Source: Silanimonas sp.
GTDB taxonomy: Bacteria > Pseudomonadota > Gammaproteobacteria > Xanthomonadales > Xanthomonadaceae
Direction of reading: 5' to 3'
Assembly: GCF_027531545.1 (NCBI RefSeq)
Contig: NZ_JAPZSC010000006.1
Span: 434,001-498,000 of the forward strand
DNA length: 64,000 bases
In this document: positions 63,743-64,000 of the stretch, piece by piece
Numbering within the stretch: position 1 is the first letter of the stretch
How the letters are laid out: each line of letters opens with the position of its first letter
Notes under the pieces: model-generated
What the model saw: the letters and a program-made list of their open reading frames with translations, nothing else
What the model was told of the DNA's origin: nothing
Databases searched by the model: none
Position numbers and translations under genes: made by a program

Positions 63743-64000
63743 ATGAACGAGCGCGTCCATTCCCCCCTTCCCGGCGTCCCGATGCTTCTGACCCTGCTGG
63801 TCCTGAGCCTGGCCAACTTCGCCGGCTTCCCGACTCTGGACGGCATGGACGCGCCGGGCGGACTGATCGCCCTCAACGGGCTCGGCACGCTGGTCCTGAT
63901 CCTGCTGTGGTGCGGCTTCTTCGTGGTCCAGCCGAACAACGGCGTCGTGCTGCAGCTCTTCGGTCGCTACGTCGGCACCGCGCGCGATTCCGGCCTGAAG
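63743..64000 (+). CDS. SPFH/band 7 domain membrane protein (3' truncated by window edge)
   Basis: 86 residues visible. Two hydrophobic segments (about 13-30 and 42-63) precede WCGFFVVQPNNGVVLQLFGRYVGT, where the SPFH/band 7 domain begins (the NNGVVLQLFGRY words are typical of this family). It would be a stomatin/prohibitin-like scaffold. Downstream part is outside the window. CGGAG lies a few bases before the ATG. Confidence 0.82.
   Translation, partial: MNERVHSPLPGVPMLLTLLVLSLANFAGFPTLDGMDAPGGLIALNGLGTLVLILLWCGFFVVQPNNGVVLQLFGRYVGTARDSGLK

Overview
The window is a GC-rich, densely packed bacterial chromosome segment whose content and order (phoR-ppk-ppx; tpiA-secG-tRNA-Leu-nuoA..N-tRNA-fMet-rimP-nusA-infB-rbfA-truB-rpsO-pnp; asd-fimV-truA-trpF-trpB-trpA-accD-glmM) point to a gammaproteobacterium of the order Xanthomonadales/Lysobacterales. 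This placement is inferred from gene content and synteny, not from a marker tree. I see no prophage, insertion sequence, CRISPR array, integron or other mobile element, and no gene-free stretch longer than about 200 bases.

Region 1 (1-10.0 kb) is phosphate-flavoured. It holds the 3' part of phoR, then ppk1 and ppx, followed on the minus strand by a TonB-dependent receptor coupled to a PhoD-like secreted phosphatase. Diverging from the receptor is a two-gene unit of a GT4 glycosyltransferase and a PAP2 lipid phosphatase. Region 2 (10-15.4 kb) holds a GNAT acetyltransferase, a DUF885 metallopeptidase-like protein, rlmJ, a REC-REC-GGEEF diguanylate cyclase and an orphan exported protein, closed by a strong bidirectional terminator.

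Region 3 (15.4-41 kb, all minus strand) is one long housekeeping superregion transcribed towards lower coordinates: tpiA, secG, tRNA-Leu(GAG), the complete 14-gene nuo operon (respiratory complex I, NuoA to NuoN with separate NuoC and NuoD), initiator tRNA-fMet, an attenuator-like terminator, rimP, nusA, infB, rbfA, truB, rpsO, pnp. Many junctions are ATGA or TGATG overlaps, implying translational coupling.

Region 4 (41-54.6 kb) has an SDR dehydrogenase (+) and a 2-oxoglutarate/Fe(II) oxygenase (-) sitting between tpiA and glmM. The minus-strand run prmB, aroC, asd, fimV, truA, trpF, trpB, trpA, accD, glmM follows. It combines chorismate, aspartate-family and tryptophan synthesis, fatty acid synthesis, cell-wall precursor synthesis and polar/type IV pilus organisation.

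Region 5 (54.6-64 kb) is more mixed: sco-psd (copper chaperone, phosphatidylserine decarboxylase), a membrane-anchored metallophosphoesterase with a Tat-exported Rossmann-fold protein, a bpt / nuclease-like lipoprotein / exported four-cysteine protein operon, purT, an exported beta-propeller-like protein, and the start of an SPFH (band 7) membrane protein behind a striking GATATC double site. Most of the window is ordinary core genome. The least explained parts are the phosphate/lipid-remodelling neighbourhood at 4.8-10 kb and the SPFH promoter at the right edge.
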